A stretch of 64,000 nucleotides of DNA from Paraconiothyrium sp. Pb-2020 (taxonomy: Eukaryota > Ascomycota > Dothideomycetes > Pleosporales > Didymosphaeriaceae): assembly GCA_022419385.1 (NCBI GenBank), contig JAJUBI010000001.1:806001-870000 (forward strand), written 5' to 3'. A program made the position numbers and the translations under genes. Position 1 is the stretch's first letter. Every line of letters starts with the position of its first letter. The notes beneath the pieces are model-generated. The model was not told where the DNA came from and did not search any database. It saw only the letters and a program-made list of their open reading frames with translations. This document shows, in pieces, positions 1 through 11,818 of the stretch.

Positions 1-386
1 CTGATGAGTTCTCCGCGAGGGTACTAACTACGCGATAGGTAGAGCAGAGCAGTCATACGGCATACCTTTGTATGAGCAATTCTCCGAGCACTGCATCCCC
101 GCCTCTGCGCCGCAAAGCGTGGGGAGTGGAGTTGGACTGCGCGCGTACCTGCAGATCATCGCCAAGCAGCGCGCCCAAAGCGGTTAGGCTTAAGGTCCCT
201 CAAGAGGCGCCCATGCAACGGCAACCACGACGCAGCAGCCATCTTAGCCCGCCCGATCTATCACCATTGCCCCCGTCCGCCCCGTTCCCTCTCCCACTCG
301 ACATTATTGACGCGTGGTTGGAGCGCCTGACGCGCCCGTCTGGCAACCCTCCACCAACGCGCGACCCGCGATGCGACTGCGACAAC

Positions 387-2888
387 ATGGCTGAAGATGC
401 AGCAGCCCAAGAAGAGGCGACGCCGCCGCCCGTCGCGAACCCAGACGCTCAAACCACCGTCAACGACTTCCTCGACTACACAGAGTTCTTCCCCTCAGAC
501 CTCGTACGCTCGCTGCGCCTGATTGGCGATCTTGACCAGACCTACGTCGACGCTACGCAGACGGTTCACCAGCTCACTGTCAAGTACGGAAAGCTCCCCA
601 CCATACCCGCCGGCGAGCGACCAGACCCTGTGACACTGCGCAAGGAGATCGCTCTTGCGCTCGACAAGGCAATATACGCTCGGGAGTCGTCATATGCAGA
701 AGCGTCGCGGCTATATGAGGTTGCGGAGCGCCACAAGCATCGCATAGGCATAATTAAGAGGAAGCTCCAGGCGCAGCCAGAGCCACCATCCCGCGACCCT
801 ACACCTGTTCCAGTATCACCCCAGGTGTCACGGGGAGTGAATCGCAACTTCACAACCCCGCACTTGCGCCTGACATTTGACGGTCGCTTTGGCGGCAGTT
901 CGACTGCGCGCCCACGCGATCGCAAGAAGTCCCGGGTCCCGGTGCCTGGTGCGCGCATCCGCACAGCAAGCTTCTCGGACTCGGATGACTCTGAGGTGAG
1001 ATTCAACGCTGATCTCGCTATAGCACCAAAGAGACTGAAAGATTACAAGGACAAGGCACCGCGGCCTCCGAAGGTGCGCGTGCGGCCGCCAGGCTCTGGC
1101 ACCAACGTACACAGCTCCTTCGCCGGCATTTCTACGAGCAACGCGCTTGCCAGACTCTCGCCCCCGCCCGAAAACGCCAGGCCTGGCAGCAAGTGGGCGC
1201 CATGGTTCAAGCTTACCGAGTACGAGATGGCTGTCTTGCGGAAGAAGATGAAGAAGAACGCTGTTTGGACTCCAAGTGAAACTATGATTAAGCGTCAGCT
1301 GGAAGCGGGTGGTCGCGGACAAGAAGCATATGAGAAGGAAAAGAAACGCTGTGAAGAGACAGGCGACGCATTCCTTGATGAAGAGCCCGCCGCTCCGACT
1401 ATACGATCGATTGTGTCTCACGCTGTCACGGAAACTCCACCTGCACCCGCGCAGCCCGCACCGGCTCCCACCAACCAAATGCCCACGGACACCGAGCCTA
1501 CTCCGATCGAGCTTCACAGAGATGCGGACTTAGATGACGCTGATGTGTCTAGAGACCCTTCTGATTTCAGAGACACGAGACAGTCGAAGCGGGACAGTCG
1601 GCGTCGGCAGGCGTTTCGTGATGCACAGGAGCTGGAGAACGCCACAAAGAGGATGAAGGAGGCTGCCGACTGGATGCAAGAGCTGAGCTTTAGCTCAAAG
1701 AAATCTGCTGCAAAGCCCTCCAACAAGCGCAAGCGTGATTCAACGCCGCCAGCAGTCGAGACACCGGCTGGAGGGACTAGAGAGCCGTCGTTACTCTCGC
1801 AAGACAGTGGCACTGGGCCACCTGAGCGAAAGAAGCCGCGGTTGAATCTTAAATTAGCCAACGGTGGACCTTCAACACCACAGGACCTTACACCTATTGC
1901 TCCGTCGCCCGGCGCGAAAGGCCTGGTAGCGTTCCCTGAGACTTCCAAGACGACCACTGTGCAGGTACCTCTGGCCCCAGCAGGACCCGGCACACCGAAG
2001 AGTCCTGGCAACTCACAACTAGCCTTACGTAGCCAGCCTGGCACGCCCGCCGTGACTTCGCCTGCTGTTCCAGTCTCCACAGAAGCTCAAGCAGCTTCTG
2101 CAGGACTCCCCCAGGCTAACGTGACCGCAGCCTCTTCTCGTCCTAGGAGGGAGTCAGTTGCACCACCAAAAGAGAAGCCGTCAAGTCCCGCACCTGCCAC
2201 TGCAACACATGAGAAGAAGCAAAATGCACCCACTCCTGCGCCGGAAGCTGTTGCTCCCGCTTCAGGTCATGCGACTCGCCCGCGGTCTTCTCGTCCTAGC
2301 TCTTCCCGCGGCCACGTACCTACGCCCAAGGCTCAGAGTGAAGAACCTAAACCTCACGAACAGGGACAGAGTACGCGCGAACTCCGCCGTCACAGCATTT
2401 ATAGCCAGTCCGCCATCGCGGTTCCTGCTACTGTAGCCTCTGCTCGGACACGCACACGGAGGAAAGCTCCACCTAAAGGGGAGATTTCGCATGGCGAAGA
2501 TGGTCAAATGACAGTCACGAACGTGAAACGGGCACAGGGTAACAAGAGCGCGAAGAAGAAGAAGCCTGAGGAAGAGTCTGAACCTACCGAAGAGATCGAC
2601 CAAGACGAAGAGCGATACTGTATCTGTGACGGCATCAGCGAAGGGTCGATGATTCTTTGTGACAATCATGTGAGTCAATTCTGTATATCATTTCGTGCTA
2701 TTGATACCAACGATAAGCAGTGCGAGAAGGAGTGGTTTCATTTCGGGTGCGTAGGCCTCAAGGAAGGCGAACTTCCAGCACGACGTGCCAAGTGGTATTG
2801 CCCTGATTGCAGGGTCGCCTTGGGCACCGATGCTCACGGCAATCCAAAAGTGCCACCTCCGCTCCCAGGGCGAAGGGGAAACAGGTAG
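387..2888 (+). CDS. ING-family PHD-finger chromatin protein
   Basis: Probable subunit of a histone acetyltransferase or deacetylase complex, reading methylated H3K4 through its PHD finger. The N-terminal ING helical domain is at about residues 24-125 (core FFPSDLVRSLRLIGDL). A long basic, Ser/Pro-rich disordered linker follows. The C4HC3 PHD finger lies near the C-terminus (YCICDG, CDN, EWFHFGCVGL, WYCPDC). The open frame reaches up to position 72, but I choose the ATG at 387 (MAEDAAAQ) because the ING domain follows directly and the upstream 105 codons look like untranslated sequence. One intron interrupts the PHD finger: donor GTGAGT at 2670 and acceptor at 2717 or 2720. The 2717 acceptor restores the family spacing CDNxxC. 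Protein about 817 aa. Yng1, Yng2 or Pho23 orthology is not resolved. Confidence 0.85.
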   Translation: MAEDAAAQEEATPPPVANPDAQTTVNDFLDYTEFFPSDLVRSLRLIGDLDQTYVDATQTVHQLTVKYGKLPTIPAGERPDPVTLRKEIALALDKAIYARESSYAEASRLYEVAERHKHRIGIIKRKLQAQPEPPSRDPTPVPVSPQVSRGVNRNFTTPHLRLTFDGRFGGSSTARPRDRKKSRVPVPGARIRTASFSDSDDSEVRFNADLAIAPKRLKDYKDKAPRPPKVRVRPPGSGTNVHSSFAGISTSNALARLSPPPENARPGSKWAPWFKLTEYEMAVLRKKMKKNAVWTPSETMIKRQLEAGGRGQEAYEKEKKRCEETGDAFLDEEPAAPTIRSIVSHAVTETPPAPAQPAPAPTNQMPTDTEPTPIELHRDADLDDADVSRDPSDFRDTRQSKRDSRRRQAFRDAQELENATKRMKEAADWMQELSFSSKKSAAKPSNKRKRDSTPPAVETPAGGTREPSLLSQDSGTGPPERKKPRLNLKLANGGPSTPQDLTPIAPSPGAKGLVAFPETSKTTTVQVPLAPAGPGTPKSPGNSQLALRSQPGTPAVTSPAVPVSTEAQAASAGLPQANVTAASSRPRRESVAPPKEKPSSPAPATATHEKKQNAPTPAPEAVAPASGHATRPRSSRPSSSRGHVPTPKAQSEEPKPHEQGQSTRELRRHSIYSQSAIAVPATVASARTRTRRKAPPKGEISHGEDGQMTVTNVKRAQGNKSAKKKKPEEESEPTEEIDQDEERYCICDGISEGSMILCDNHVSQFCISFRAIDTNDKQCEKEWFHFGCVGLKEGELPARRAKWYCPDCRVALGTDAHGNPKVPPPLPGRRGNR
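2670..2717 (+). other. Intron in PHD finger with tandem NAGNAG acceptor
   Basis: The donor is GTGAGT. The 3' end reads AAGCAG, giving acceptors after 2717 and after 2720. Both keep the frame: the intron is 48 or 51 nt and has no in-frame stop, so retention is also readable. The shorter intron gives CDNHQC and the longer one CDNHC. The first matches the usual ING PHD spacing. Confidence 0.7.
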
Positions 2889-3532
2889 GCATTCCTCTGT
2901 TCATGACCAAGTGCGTACTGAGATTCCGAGGGGTTGGAGTCACTGAAGAGTCTGGAATGGACTTTACAGAAGACTCTACGTTTGCGTGCGTTATTATGTT
3001 CGAACACCAGTAGGGATATGGCGTTGATGAGAATTGCTTGTCATGATGGGTTCAGTATCTTGTGCAGCGACGCTCGCTCGTAGCACTGCATGTCTTGATA
3101 GCGCCGGTTAGGAGTTGGGACAGCTCAGCCTACGGGCGGCTGTGGGCAATAGTTTTCTGCTTATGTATAACCTGGAATAAGGATTACACCAAGTTTTCTT
3201 TTCGTCATGAGTTCAGAATGTGCCATGTCTTGGGCGAACTCGTGCACTGCCTGGATACGCCCAAGCAAACCAGGCAAGATTAAGCGAGTACGAGTCTCAG
3301 GGCCTAAGCTGACGACACGAGCACCCAACTGTCTGACGTCCTACCTACACTTCACTCGCTAGATAATTTAGCAGTTGCATTCCCCATTCCTGATACCCCT
3401 GATTTTCCGTGATACCCTCCATTGTGCGTTCTGTGCTACCGCGCCCCTTCGCGGACCCTCGCTTAAGCCCCCGCGTCTTATCCGCGTCTTCGCTAGGTTC
3501 CAGCCCTAGCGCATACATTCCTCCCATTCAAG
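2889..3532. other. Intergenic, no gene seen
   Basis: This is the 3' region of the ING gene and the promoter of the next gene. It turns CT-rich from about 3330, as is common upstream of fungal start codons. No ORF here has family character. Confidence 0.6.
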
Positions 3533-4877
3533 ATGCCGATTTTCGTTTCCTTTGTGATGGGGGCGAAGGATGCGTACTTTTTCAACAGTCCTACACATTG
3601 GGCATGGTGAGTCCTTCGATGCGCGACCCTATCAGTACAGCTTAGTTGCGCATGCGCAGCAGAACTAGTCTGATACCACCCTGGGATATTTCTTGTTCTA
3701 GGGTAGAAAAGTTCCATGGGGATAATGCTTACTGTAGTTAGGCGTAATCTTCCATCGGACGTTGAAGCACTCTTTACGAAACAGCCTCCGATCAAAGATG
3801 TCATCGAATTCGCCTTGGGTGAAAATGGGACGTACTTTGTGAGCTACCGGGAACATGATGGGGAGGTGCTCTGTCGCCACTACAACCTTCCAAATCCTCT
3901 AACAGAGTATTTGTATTGCGGACATCCGCGTGTAATACGGGATCTCACAACATTATCGATCAGCATTGGTCCGTGGGAGTCCTACTATGCACATGACAAA
4001 ACGTCTGCTTCATGGAGTAATCTGCCACCATCATTAGAAAAAGCACTGTTACACCGCCTCGTCAGTCAAGACGCTTGGAAGACTGTTTGGAAAGAAGAAG
4101 GGAGAGATGCGCCCAGTTTCGTGAGCTTGGGCGCTGATGGGAGTTACTTCATGCGCACAGTAAAAGGAGGCGGGGGCTGGGACCTGAAAGGCAAAGAGAA
4201 AGAGGAAGGACTGAGAGGGACGAACGATTTCCTAGAGAAAGCACCGGATTTCAGTGGTGTCGCCGTACGTACTCTCTCCGTCCCTTCTATCCTTCACTAA
4301 CACCGAAGCTCAGGGCCTCTATCTCTTCCCCCACCACCAACCCTCCTACATCCTTTTTCTCACCTCCGGAAAAGCCTTCTCCAACCTCCCAGAGCACACA
4401 TGGGCCGACTACAACAAGATGGCACCAGCACTACCCCCACTTATCCAGACACTATCTCCAATCCCTTGTGTACCTCAAGCGCGTCCCACCTCACTAACAC
4501 AGATCCCGCAACAACAGCTTCAACCTCAGATCCAAATGCAACCGCAACAAGGCAACGGCTGGGCTCCCAACCCCGGAGCTGGTCAGCCCGCAGGTACGTA
4601 CTTTCATGGCCACCTAATACAACGAGCTGGCGCGGGACCGTTGCCACCTCCCAATGTGTGGCACTACAGATTGGGCCATGTGGCGCCGTGGGGGACGATC
4701 AGCGATTCTGACTCTTCGCAGGTGGGTATTATCGGTAGTACGGATGCTTCGGGTGGTGGTTTTGGCAGTTCAGACTTTACAGGTGGTGGATTCAGTACTG
4801 TGAACTCTACAGGCGGTGGGCTCAGTTCGACGTCGGGCGGTGACTCTGGAGGTGGAGGATCGATGTCTACCAGCTGA
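3533..4877 (+). CDS. Conserved-looking hypothetical protein, Gly/Ser-rich tail
   Basis: Function not recognised. Three exons fit splice signals and phase: 3533-3606, 3742-4264 and 4314-4877, giving 386 aa. The start is ATG 3533 (MPIFVSFVMGAKDAYFFNS). The first intron must end at TAG 3741 rather than TAG 3701, because only that acceptor carries the frame into RNLPSDVEALF. The second intron (4265-4313) has donor GTACGT and a CACTAAC branch site. The N-terminal 200 residues look like a compact domain rich in aromatic residues. The centre is Gln/Pro-rich. The last 60 residues are GGGF/GGGL-type low complexity. No signal peptide or membrane segment is evident. Confidence 0.7.
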
Positions 4878-5899
4878 TTATTGGACTAGCTCGTGGATGA
4901 TGAAGTTGCTGCAAGACTTTTGGAGCTCGGATTTCTCTATCAAAGAAGTCTTGAACATTCAGGGATCTATCTTGGGCTCACGTTCCGGCAGATTTTGCCC
5001 TATGAAGAGGTTTCGATCTGTAAAGACGTCTCATGCCTGCGCTATATCCAAGCTTTTCCAGAGAAGCTGTTTATACTAGGACGCATCAAATGAACAAGCC
5101 CGCCACAGTTCTCGACTGAAGGTGATGCCTTAAGACGATTATGCTAACATTTAATACACTACCTAGTCTCTTACTAGGTATTGTGATGCCAATTCAGAAA
5201 GAGCGATGCATACCCTCGGTTCACACATTGTTATGGTGGGGCTGTGCGTTGATGGGATGCCTGTCCCATCGATCTTCCCAGTTGTTTTTGTGGGGTATCG
5301 GCTCGCAGTATATTTCCCGTACGTATCATAGGGCTGATTCTTTTACTTCCTATTTTCTCTTCCAAAAAATAAAAATAAAAATAAAGCTGGTTTGTCAAGT
5401 GTCTCCGTATATTTCCATACATGGCAAGTCACAGGATTGCGGTACATCCAAAACTATCAGGATTAGGGGGTTAATTTCCTGTCTACGCACCAAAACGGCT
5501 CACAATCAGGTCCTTGCCATGTTTCCGCCCCAGTTCGGTGATTGGTAGAGTCCGGAATCCTGTGCGGCAGCTAAACCCCACATAGGGACGGCGTGAATTT
5601 AGCGCCGCATCGTAACTTGGAACAGCTGGGCGTAAGCAGCCGCCAGTTGGCTTTAAGAGGGTGGCAGGTAGATAAGAGGGATCGACGACGGATTGCCGAG
5701 TGTCTCATCGTCTCCCTCTGTTGAACCAACTGTGCCACCTGAAGCGGCGCGAACGTCCGACAGAACGCGTTGTGTAACAACCACGCCTCATCTCGAACCT
5801 CGAAATCGCAACGGAGACAACTGTATTTGAACGACATCCACAACAATCTCATTTCCATTCCCAAAAGCATCGAGTATTGCACACTCCCCAACCGCCACC
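4878..5899. other. Intergenic, no gene seen
   Basis: Short unsupported ORFs only. An A-rich AAAAATAAAAATAAA-type tract lies near 5365-5385. The last 120 bases are C/A-rich leader sequence for the GST-like gene. Confidence 0.6.
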
Positions 5900-6697
5900 A
5901 TGGCTCCCCAAACCACAATTCCCACCCTCCACAGCTTGGAACACTCCCAAGCTCATCGCTGTCTCTGGATGCTCGAAGAGCTCTCTGCCGTTGACCCCAC
6001 CTTTAAATTCAACTTCAAAACCTATCCCCGCCAGGTTCCCTACAACAAAGACCTCCTCACCGTCTTCCGCCTTGGCAAATCCCCCATCATGACCCTGGAA
6101 ACAACAGACGGCAGCCCCCCACCCGTCATCCAATTCGAGCCCGGCGTCCTCACCGAAGCCAAAAGCATCCTCGAATTCATTAACGAAGAATACGCTTCAG
6201 AACGCTGGACGCCGGCGTCCCCAGAGGACAAGCGAAGGAATAGGTTCTTCAACGAATTCGCAACCGGCACACTCACCCAGAAATGCGACTTCACCCTCCT
6301 CTTCGAGATCCTCGGGCAGATGGCACCATGGCCTTTGTCTTGGCTGTACCGCGTCATGGGCCTCCCTATGACGATGCGCTTTAAGTCTGATCTTCAGCCT
6401 GTGTTCGAGATCCTGGATGAGGCGCTGAGCGAGGAGAAGCCGTGGTTTGGCGGTGCGGAAATAGGCGTTAGTGATTTCAACATGAGTTGGGGGATGGAGG
6501 TTGCGGTGCAGAGGGGGTATTGTGACTTGAGTAAATACGCGAAGTTGCGGAACTGGTATGAGCGAGTGGAGCAGAGGGATGCGAAGCGGAGGGCGGTAGA
6601 GAGGGGTGGGACGATGGATTTGATGTGGTTTGGGAATAAGGGTACGAAGTTTAAGATGGGGGAATTGGGTGCTGGTGAGCAGAAGAAGGACGACTAG
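5900..6697 (+). CDS. Glutathione S-transferase-like protein
   Basis: A single-exon 265-aa protein, probably a cytosolic GST acting in detoxification or redox metabolism. The N-terminal thioredoxin-like half begins LHSLEHSQAHRCLWMLEEL, the usual opening strand-helix of fungal GSTs, and ends near TEAKSILEFINEEYA (about residues 5-100). A helical C-terminal half follows, with PWFGGAEIGVSDFNMSW corresponding to the usual GST N-capping region. The ATG sits in a strong context (GCCACCATGG). The C-terminus is Lys/Asp-rich. The substrate cannot be inferred, and the catalytic residue is not obvious from the sequence alone. Confidence 0.85.
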   Translation: MAPQTTIPTLHSLEHSQAHRCLWMLEELSAVDPTFKFNFKTYPRQVPYNKDLLTVFRLGKSPIMTLETTDGSPPPVIQFEPGVLTEAKSILEFINEEYASERWTPASPEDKRRNRFFNEFATGTLTQKCDFTLLFEILGQMAPWPLSWLYRVMGLPMTMRFKSDLQPVFEILDEALSEEKPWFGGAEIGVSDFNMSWGMEVAVQRGYCDLSKYAKLRNWYERVEQRDAKRRAVERGGTMDLMWFGNKGTKFKMGELGAGEQKKDD

Positions 6698-7430
6698 GGT
6701 GGCGCGGATGTATGCCCTAGAGAAATTGTTAGTTTCAGCGAATGTTTGACTGTGAGGTTTGTTGATTTGGCTGGCGCATGCAGCGATGATCCATATGGGA
6801 TATGTGATGCACCGAAACTGAGTTATTGTTGGTACTCCAGCTTGTGCGTAACGAGGCGTTGAGCATGTCCGATACTCTGGAGCCTTCCTGTAAGGCCTTT
6901 GAGCATTTGCCAGGGTCAATGAGCGCAGACTGCAGATTTGCCATCAGCAACCCCTCCGATTTCGCCTGTAGGGACTCCATACACGGCACGTCCTATAATT
7001 GGGCGGTGAACAGGCCTCCCTGTCACAGTTCAACATGTTTCGATCCAAAGTCCTCCAGTGGACACGCCGTGGACCCGTGAACCCGACTGCAACCGCGCAC
7101 GTGATCCCGCAGCGCTAGCGCGTGGTTTTTGTGGGTCCGCGACGCGTCGCTAGCTCAACGGCATCATACACCTGCCACCTTCCACTCCGCTCGAGCTGCC
7201 TGAGGCTTCTGTGGGTCTATTAGGCACGATTCCTTGCCTATTCTATTAATCCACTGCTGTGACGGTGTGTCCTGACGGCGGCTATCTTTCTGGCGTCGTC
7301 CTTTCGGTTACACTCACGTCCCTCATTGCGCTTTCCTAGCGAATCAAAGAGCCGATGGTAAATTCAGGTCCTTGTTGAGCCAAGCCAGCAAACACCTATT
7401 TCAACTGACGCAGTACTCGCAACCCAAAAC
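6698..7430. other. Intergenic, promoter of GTPase gene
   Basis: No gene seen. Pyrimidine-rich sequence between about 7150 and 7330 suggests the promoter of the following gene. Confidence 0.55.
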
Positions 7431-10400
7431 ATGTCTGAGTGGGATCTTTTTCGACGGAAGACGCTAGCTGCAGTGCCCGAAGGTGAACAGCTCGCGCCTA
7501 GACGGTTTTTCGTCGGCGTCCTGCTCGCAGACCGAGATCCAAATGGGGAACTCAATCATCTCGACTTTCGATGGATCAAAGCTCACAGTGTACGTCTCAA
7601 CGTAGATTCCTATATACGTGCAACAGACGCCTGCATGCTATGTGCTATGCAAGGCGGTCAGACCAAATAGGCTCTCACTTTCTATCCTATCTACGAGGTG
7701 TTACTAAGTCCTCCCAGAAAATAACCATAGCCAAGATCCGTGAGACCTATATGTCGAGACAACCAGACGTCGATGTCGACTTGTGGTTCGAGGGCGCCAT
7801 AGCTTCACCAGACACACAAATGAGGGAACTTGGCACGTTCGACGACCCGGTCATAGCTCTGCGTGCAATGGAGAAACGCGCACGCCCAGTAAGTGACCGA
7901 CTAACGCATCGGTGTTGATAGACTCACACGGTTTTTCTGCAGGCTGCCCTTGCTCTCCGTTCGCCTTCTTCAAACAGGACCCTCCCACCGCCTTCCCTGG
8001 TCGCCCGGACCTCTCAATCTCCACCTCCAGCGCCGAATTTCCAGACTACTGAGTCGCGAACACCACGGACACCTATGTCTGCGGACAGGCCAGGACCACT
8101 ACCTCCGGGCCAGGAACCGCGGGACCAGGAACTGCCATCTCTTGAAACCTCAGCTAGGCCTCTACATTTCAGTCGCGTAAACTCAACACCACTGAGCGAT
8201 GCTCCCAGCTCGCTGCTTCAAGATGGCACTCCTGACTTTTCCGTTCCAATTCCTGCTACGGCTTCTCATCATCCAACCACCTACGTATCACCGTATGCAC
8301 CTACACAGCCTCTTCGCCGGGCTGGTCTTCCTGCGCAAGCAGACCGCGGAGCTCCCGTGGCAGCCGGTTCCCTTCCGGCACCGAAAATAGAGCCGATTGC
8401 AGAGTCTGGTATTCCTCCGCACGCAGTAAGTCCTCGCAATCCTGTCACACCGTACCACGCGCGCGTCGCGGTGTCCCAACCCTACACCACTATTTCCTTG
8501 ATGCTAATATTTGGCGATACAGATGGTAAAGCCTGAGAAGTTCTCACAAATGAGAAGCCCCGATCCCGAAGATCCGCCAGCCTCGCAGGATTTCAATCCT
8601 GACGAAGTGTTCGATCGCGATCCTTCTCCAGAAGTTGATTCGGAAGAGTGTACTCAGCTGATTGATCGCCACATCCGCGATGTTATTGAGCAATCGAAGG
8701 TTAATGTTCTCGAAGCAGGCGTAGCACGGTCAATGAAGATCCTGGAAAAACTCAGAGAGACATTTTCGCAGTTCGCACCTATCAGCCCGGATGCTAATCT
8801 TTGGATTGACCAAATCGACAAAGTTAAGGAGCAATCTAAACGCAGCCGCACGATTGTCGGTGTTGTCGGCAATACAGGAGCCGGCAAGAGCAGCGTGATA
8901 AATGCACTCCTCGACGAAGAACGCTTGGTTCCAACGAATTGCATGCGTGCTTGCACTGCCGTGGTGACAGAAATATCATGGAACGCGGACGATGACCCAA
9001 GTAACAGATATCGAGCGGAAATTGAGTTCATCGATCATGACGACTGGGAGAAGGACCTTGGCATACTTATGCGGGAATTTCTCACTGAAAATGGAACCGT
9101 GACACGAGAAGCTGCTGACCCAAACACGGATGCTGGCATTGCGTGGGTCAAATTCCACGCTGTCTATCCAAAGATTCATAAAGACGAACTGCAAAAATGT
9201 ACGGTGCAGAAGTTGATGGAGGAAAATGCGGTGCTTAACGTCCTTGGAACGACAAAGCGTATACATCGAGCGCGCCCAGAGCCGTTCTATGCTGAGTTGC
9301 AGAGATTCGTCGATAGCAAAGAGAAAGTGACAAGCAAAAAGGACAAGGAGCAACAGAAACAACAGAAGAACCAGATTGAATACTGGCCTTTAATCAAGGT
9401 TGTCCGTTTGTACACCAAATCGGAAGCTCTGTCTACGGGTGCGGTTGTGGTGGATTTGCCAGGTGTTCACGATTCTAATGCCGCTCGAGCTGCCGTTGCG
9501 GAACGATACATTCAACAGTGCAGTGGCTTGTGGATTGTCGCCCCCATCACACGCGCTGTGGACGATAAAGCAGCAAAGAACTTACTGGGCGGTACATTCA
9601 AACGCCAGCTCAAGTATGACGGGAGTTACTCAGCTGTCACCTTCATCTGTTCCAAGACAGATGATATCTCCATAACTGAGGCTGTCGACAGCTTGGGTCT
9701 GGACGAAGAAGTGGTCGAGTTGGAGACACAGGTCCTTGCATATGAGCATGAGCTGGAGGGAATAGAAGAGGAGATTGCGGAGCTAAAGGATTCAGCGGAA
9801 GTCTACCAGGCTACGTATCATGAAGCTGTCGAAGATATTGATACTTGGAATGAACTGAAAGAGAGAATCGAGAATGAGGAGACAGTTTTTCCGCCAAAGG
9901 GCAAGACGAAGCAAAAGCGAAAGAAGTCAAAGAACAAGAATAATGCTCGGAAGCGAAGGCAGGTAGAGGAAGAGTCTGATGTTGAGTACATTGAATCTGG
10001 AGGTGATGACTCCAGCGAGTCCGAGAACGAATCTGATACGGATGGTATCGAAGCTCCCCAAGAGCCGCTGACTCTGGAAGACATTAAACAGCGACTTGCC
10101 GATTTGAAGGACCAAAGAAAGAATGCACGAAATGAAAAGAAAGCTCTTGAAGAAAAAATCAAAGATCTGAAGCCAGCAATCCGAACAACGAAAAGCAAAA
10201 TCGCCGATGTCAAGGCGCAAATATTGGCTATATGCATTGAAGGACGCAATAAGTACTCGAGAGGTGCCATTCAACAGGACTTTGCCGCCGGAATCAAAGA
10301 ACTGGACCAAGAGGCCGCAGTGGAAGCAGACGAGGCGACCTTCAATCCTGATGAAGAAATACGCGATTACGAGGAAGTAGCCAGTTCCCTCCCGGTGTTT

Positions 10401-11818
10401 TGCGTGAGCAGTCGGGCTTATCAAAAATTATGTGGACGCCTCAAGAAGGACGAGGATGTCCCCGGTTTCCGGACACAAGAGGAGACAGAAATTCCTCAGC
10501 TTAAGACCCACTGCATGTCGCTGACCGAGAGTGGAAGAATCCAGACCAGTCGCACCTTCCTTCTCAACCTTTGTTCAACCCTCACGACGTTTTTTCTATG
10601 GGCCTCTAACGACGGTACTGGTCTTAAGATGACTGAAACCGATAAGCGTAAACAAGCAGATTATCTCTCCAGGAGACTTGGCGAGCTAGAGAAGGGTCTG
10701 GAGGAGGCTGTTAAAGCCTGCCTGGTCTCAATGAAGAAACATCTTAAGGAGCAGATCTTTGAGCGGATGAACGAATTCATCAGCGACGCGATTCAGTCAG
10801 CACCCACCATAGCCAACTCATGGGGCCATAGAGACCAAGGTGGCGTATACTGGGCAACATACAAGGCGATTGTGCGCAGAGGCGGCTCTTATAACTCTCC
10901 GACGGTCGGCCATCGGGACTTCAACGCAGAGCTCCTGGATCCTATCATCAAAAAGCTAGCCACAGGCTGGGAACGCGCGATTCAGCAACGCCTACCTAGA
11001 GCTTTCGAAGCTTATACAGCGAAGGCAGGGAGTATACTGCATACCTTCCATAAAAGAGTCGAAGAGCGTGCCAGTAAGAACGGAGTCGGTCTTGCTAATC
11101 TCTCCATGTTGAAAGGCTCGATCTATACGTACGAGCAGATGTTCCAAGACCTTAACGCTCAACTCAAAATCCGGGTGACTGAATCGCAACGTGACGCCAA
11201 CCGCGAGTTCACTCCTGTAATTGCCAACATCATGCAGACAGTGTACGATATCTGCGCGAATGAATACGGTACTGGATCTTTCGCCCGCATGAAGGACCAG
11301 ATGAAGACCTTCGTAGAACAGAACAGTCCGAACATGTTCCCAGCCGCTACCCGAGCTGTCGAAATGTCTCTGCTGCGCATGTGCAGCGGCTTGGAACAAG
11401 AGATGGCCAACAAGGCGGACGAGATATTTCGTATGATGCGGAACGACTATATGCGTGTGCTAGGCGGTGTACAGGTGGCCCTAGATGTCATGAACACACC
11501 AGAACGATCTTTAAGAGCCGAGGTTATGGCTCAGCTAAAGCAGGTGAGTACTTCTAACATGCTAGACATCTGCATAGTCCCCAGTTTGCGATTTGAATCT
11601 ACAATGAACAAACACTCACCACTCTTTAGATCGACCTACAATTCGAGCGTATCGCAAACGGAGACCTGACTGAAGACGACCCCATCGAGGAGCCGGGCGA
11701 CGACGCTGGACCGGCGCAGACATGGAAGCTGAACAGCAACTCCATTGGGAGAACAACGACGCGACCAGCACCTATGAAACGCCAGCGGACGAGGCGTCAC
11801 CCAACGACGAGACCCTGA
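7431..11818 (+). CDS. Dynamin-superfamily GTPase, SLIP-GC-like
   Basis: Predicted large GTPase of about 1340 aa resembling nuclear GTPase SLIP-GC. Five exons: 7431-7589, 7718-7888, 7943-8425, 8523-11543 and 11630-11818. All introns are phase 0 with good donors (GTACGT, GTAAGT, GTAAGT, GTGAGT). The first 110 residues form a small globular-looking domain, followed by a Pro/Ser-rich linker. The G domain shows G1 GNTGAGKS (from residue 387), G3 DLPGVHDSN and a G4-like CSKTDD. A long charged coiled-coil region (near 9720-10320) contains a strongly basic, NLS-like stretch from residue about 730 and then an acidic patch. The C-terminal helical part resembles a dynamin stalk. Stop TGA at 11816. The biological role in fungi is unknown to me. 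Confidence 0.8.

Noticed and set aside
72..386. N-terminal extension of the ING protein from position 72
   Set aside because: Low-complexity Ser/Pro/Arg sequence before a good ATG that directly precedes the ING domain.
828..1517. 229-codon minus-strand frame inside the ING gene
   Set aside because: Antisense shadow of a GC-rich coding exon.
3607..3701. Shorter first intron for the 3533 gene (acceptor TAG at 3701)
   Set aside because: It leads to a stop codon at 3739; the acceptor at 3741 gives an open frame.
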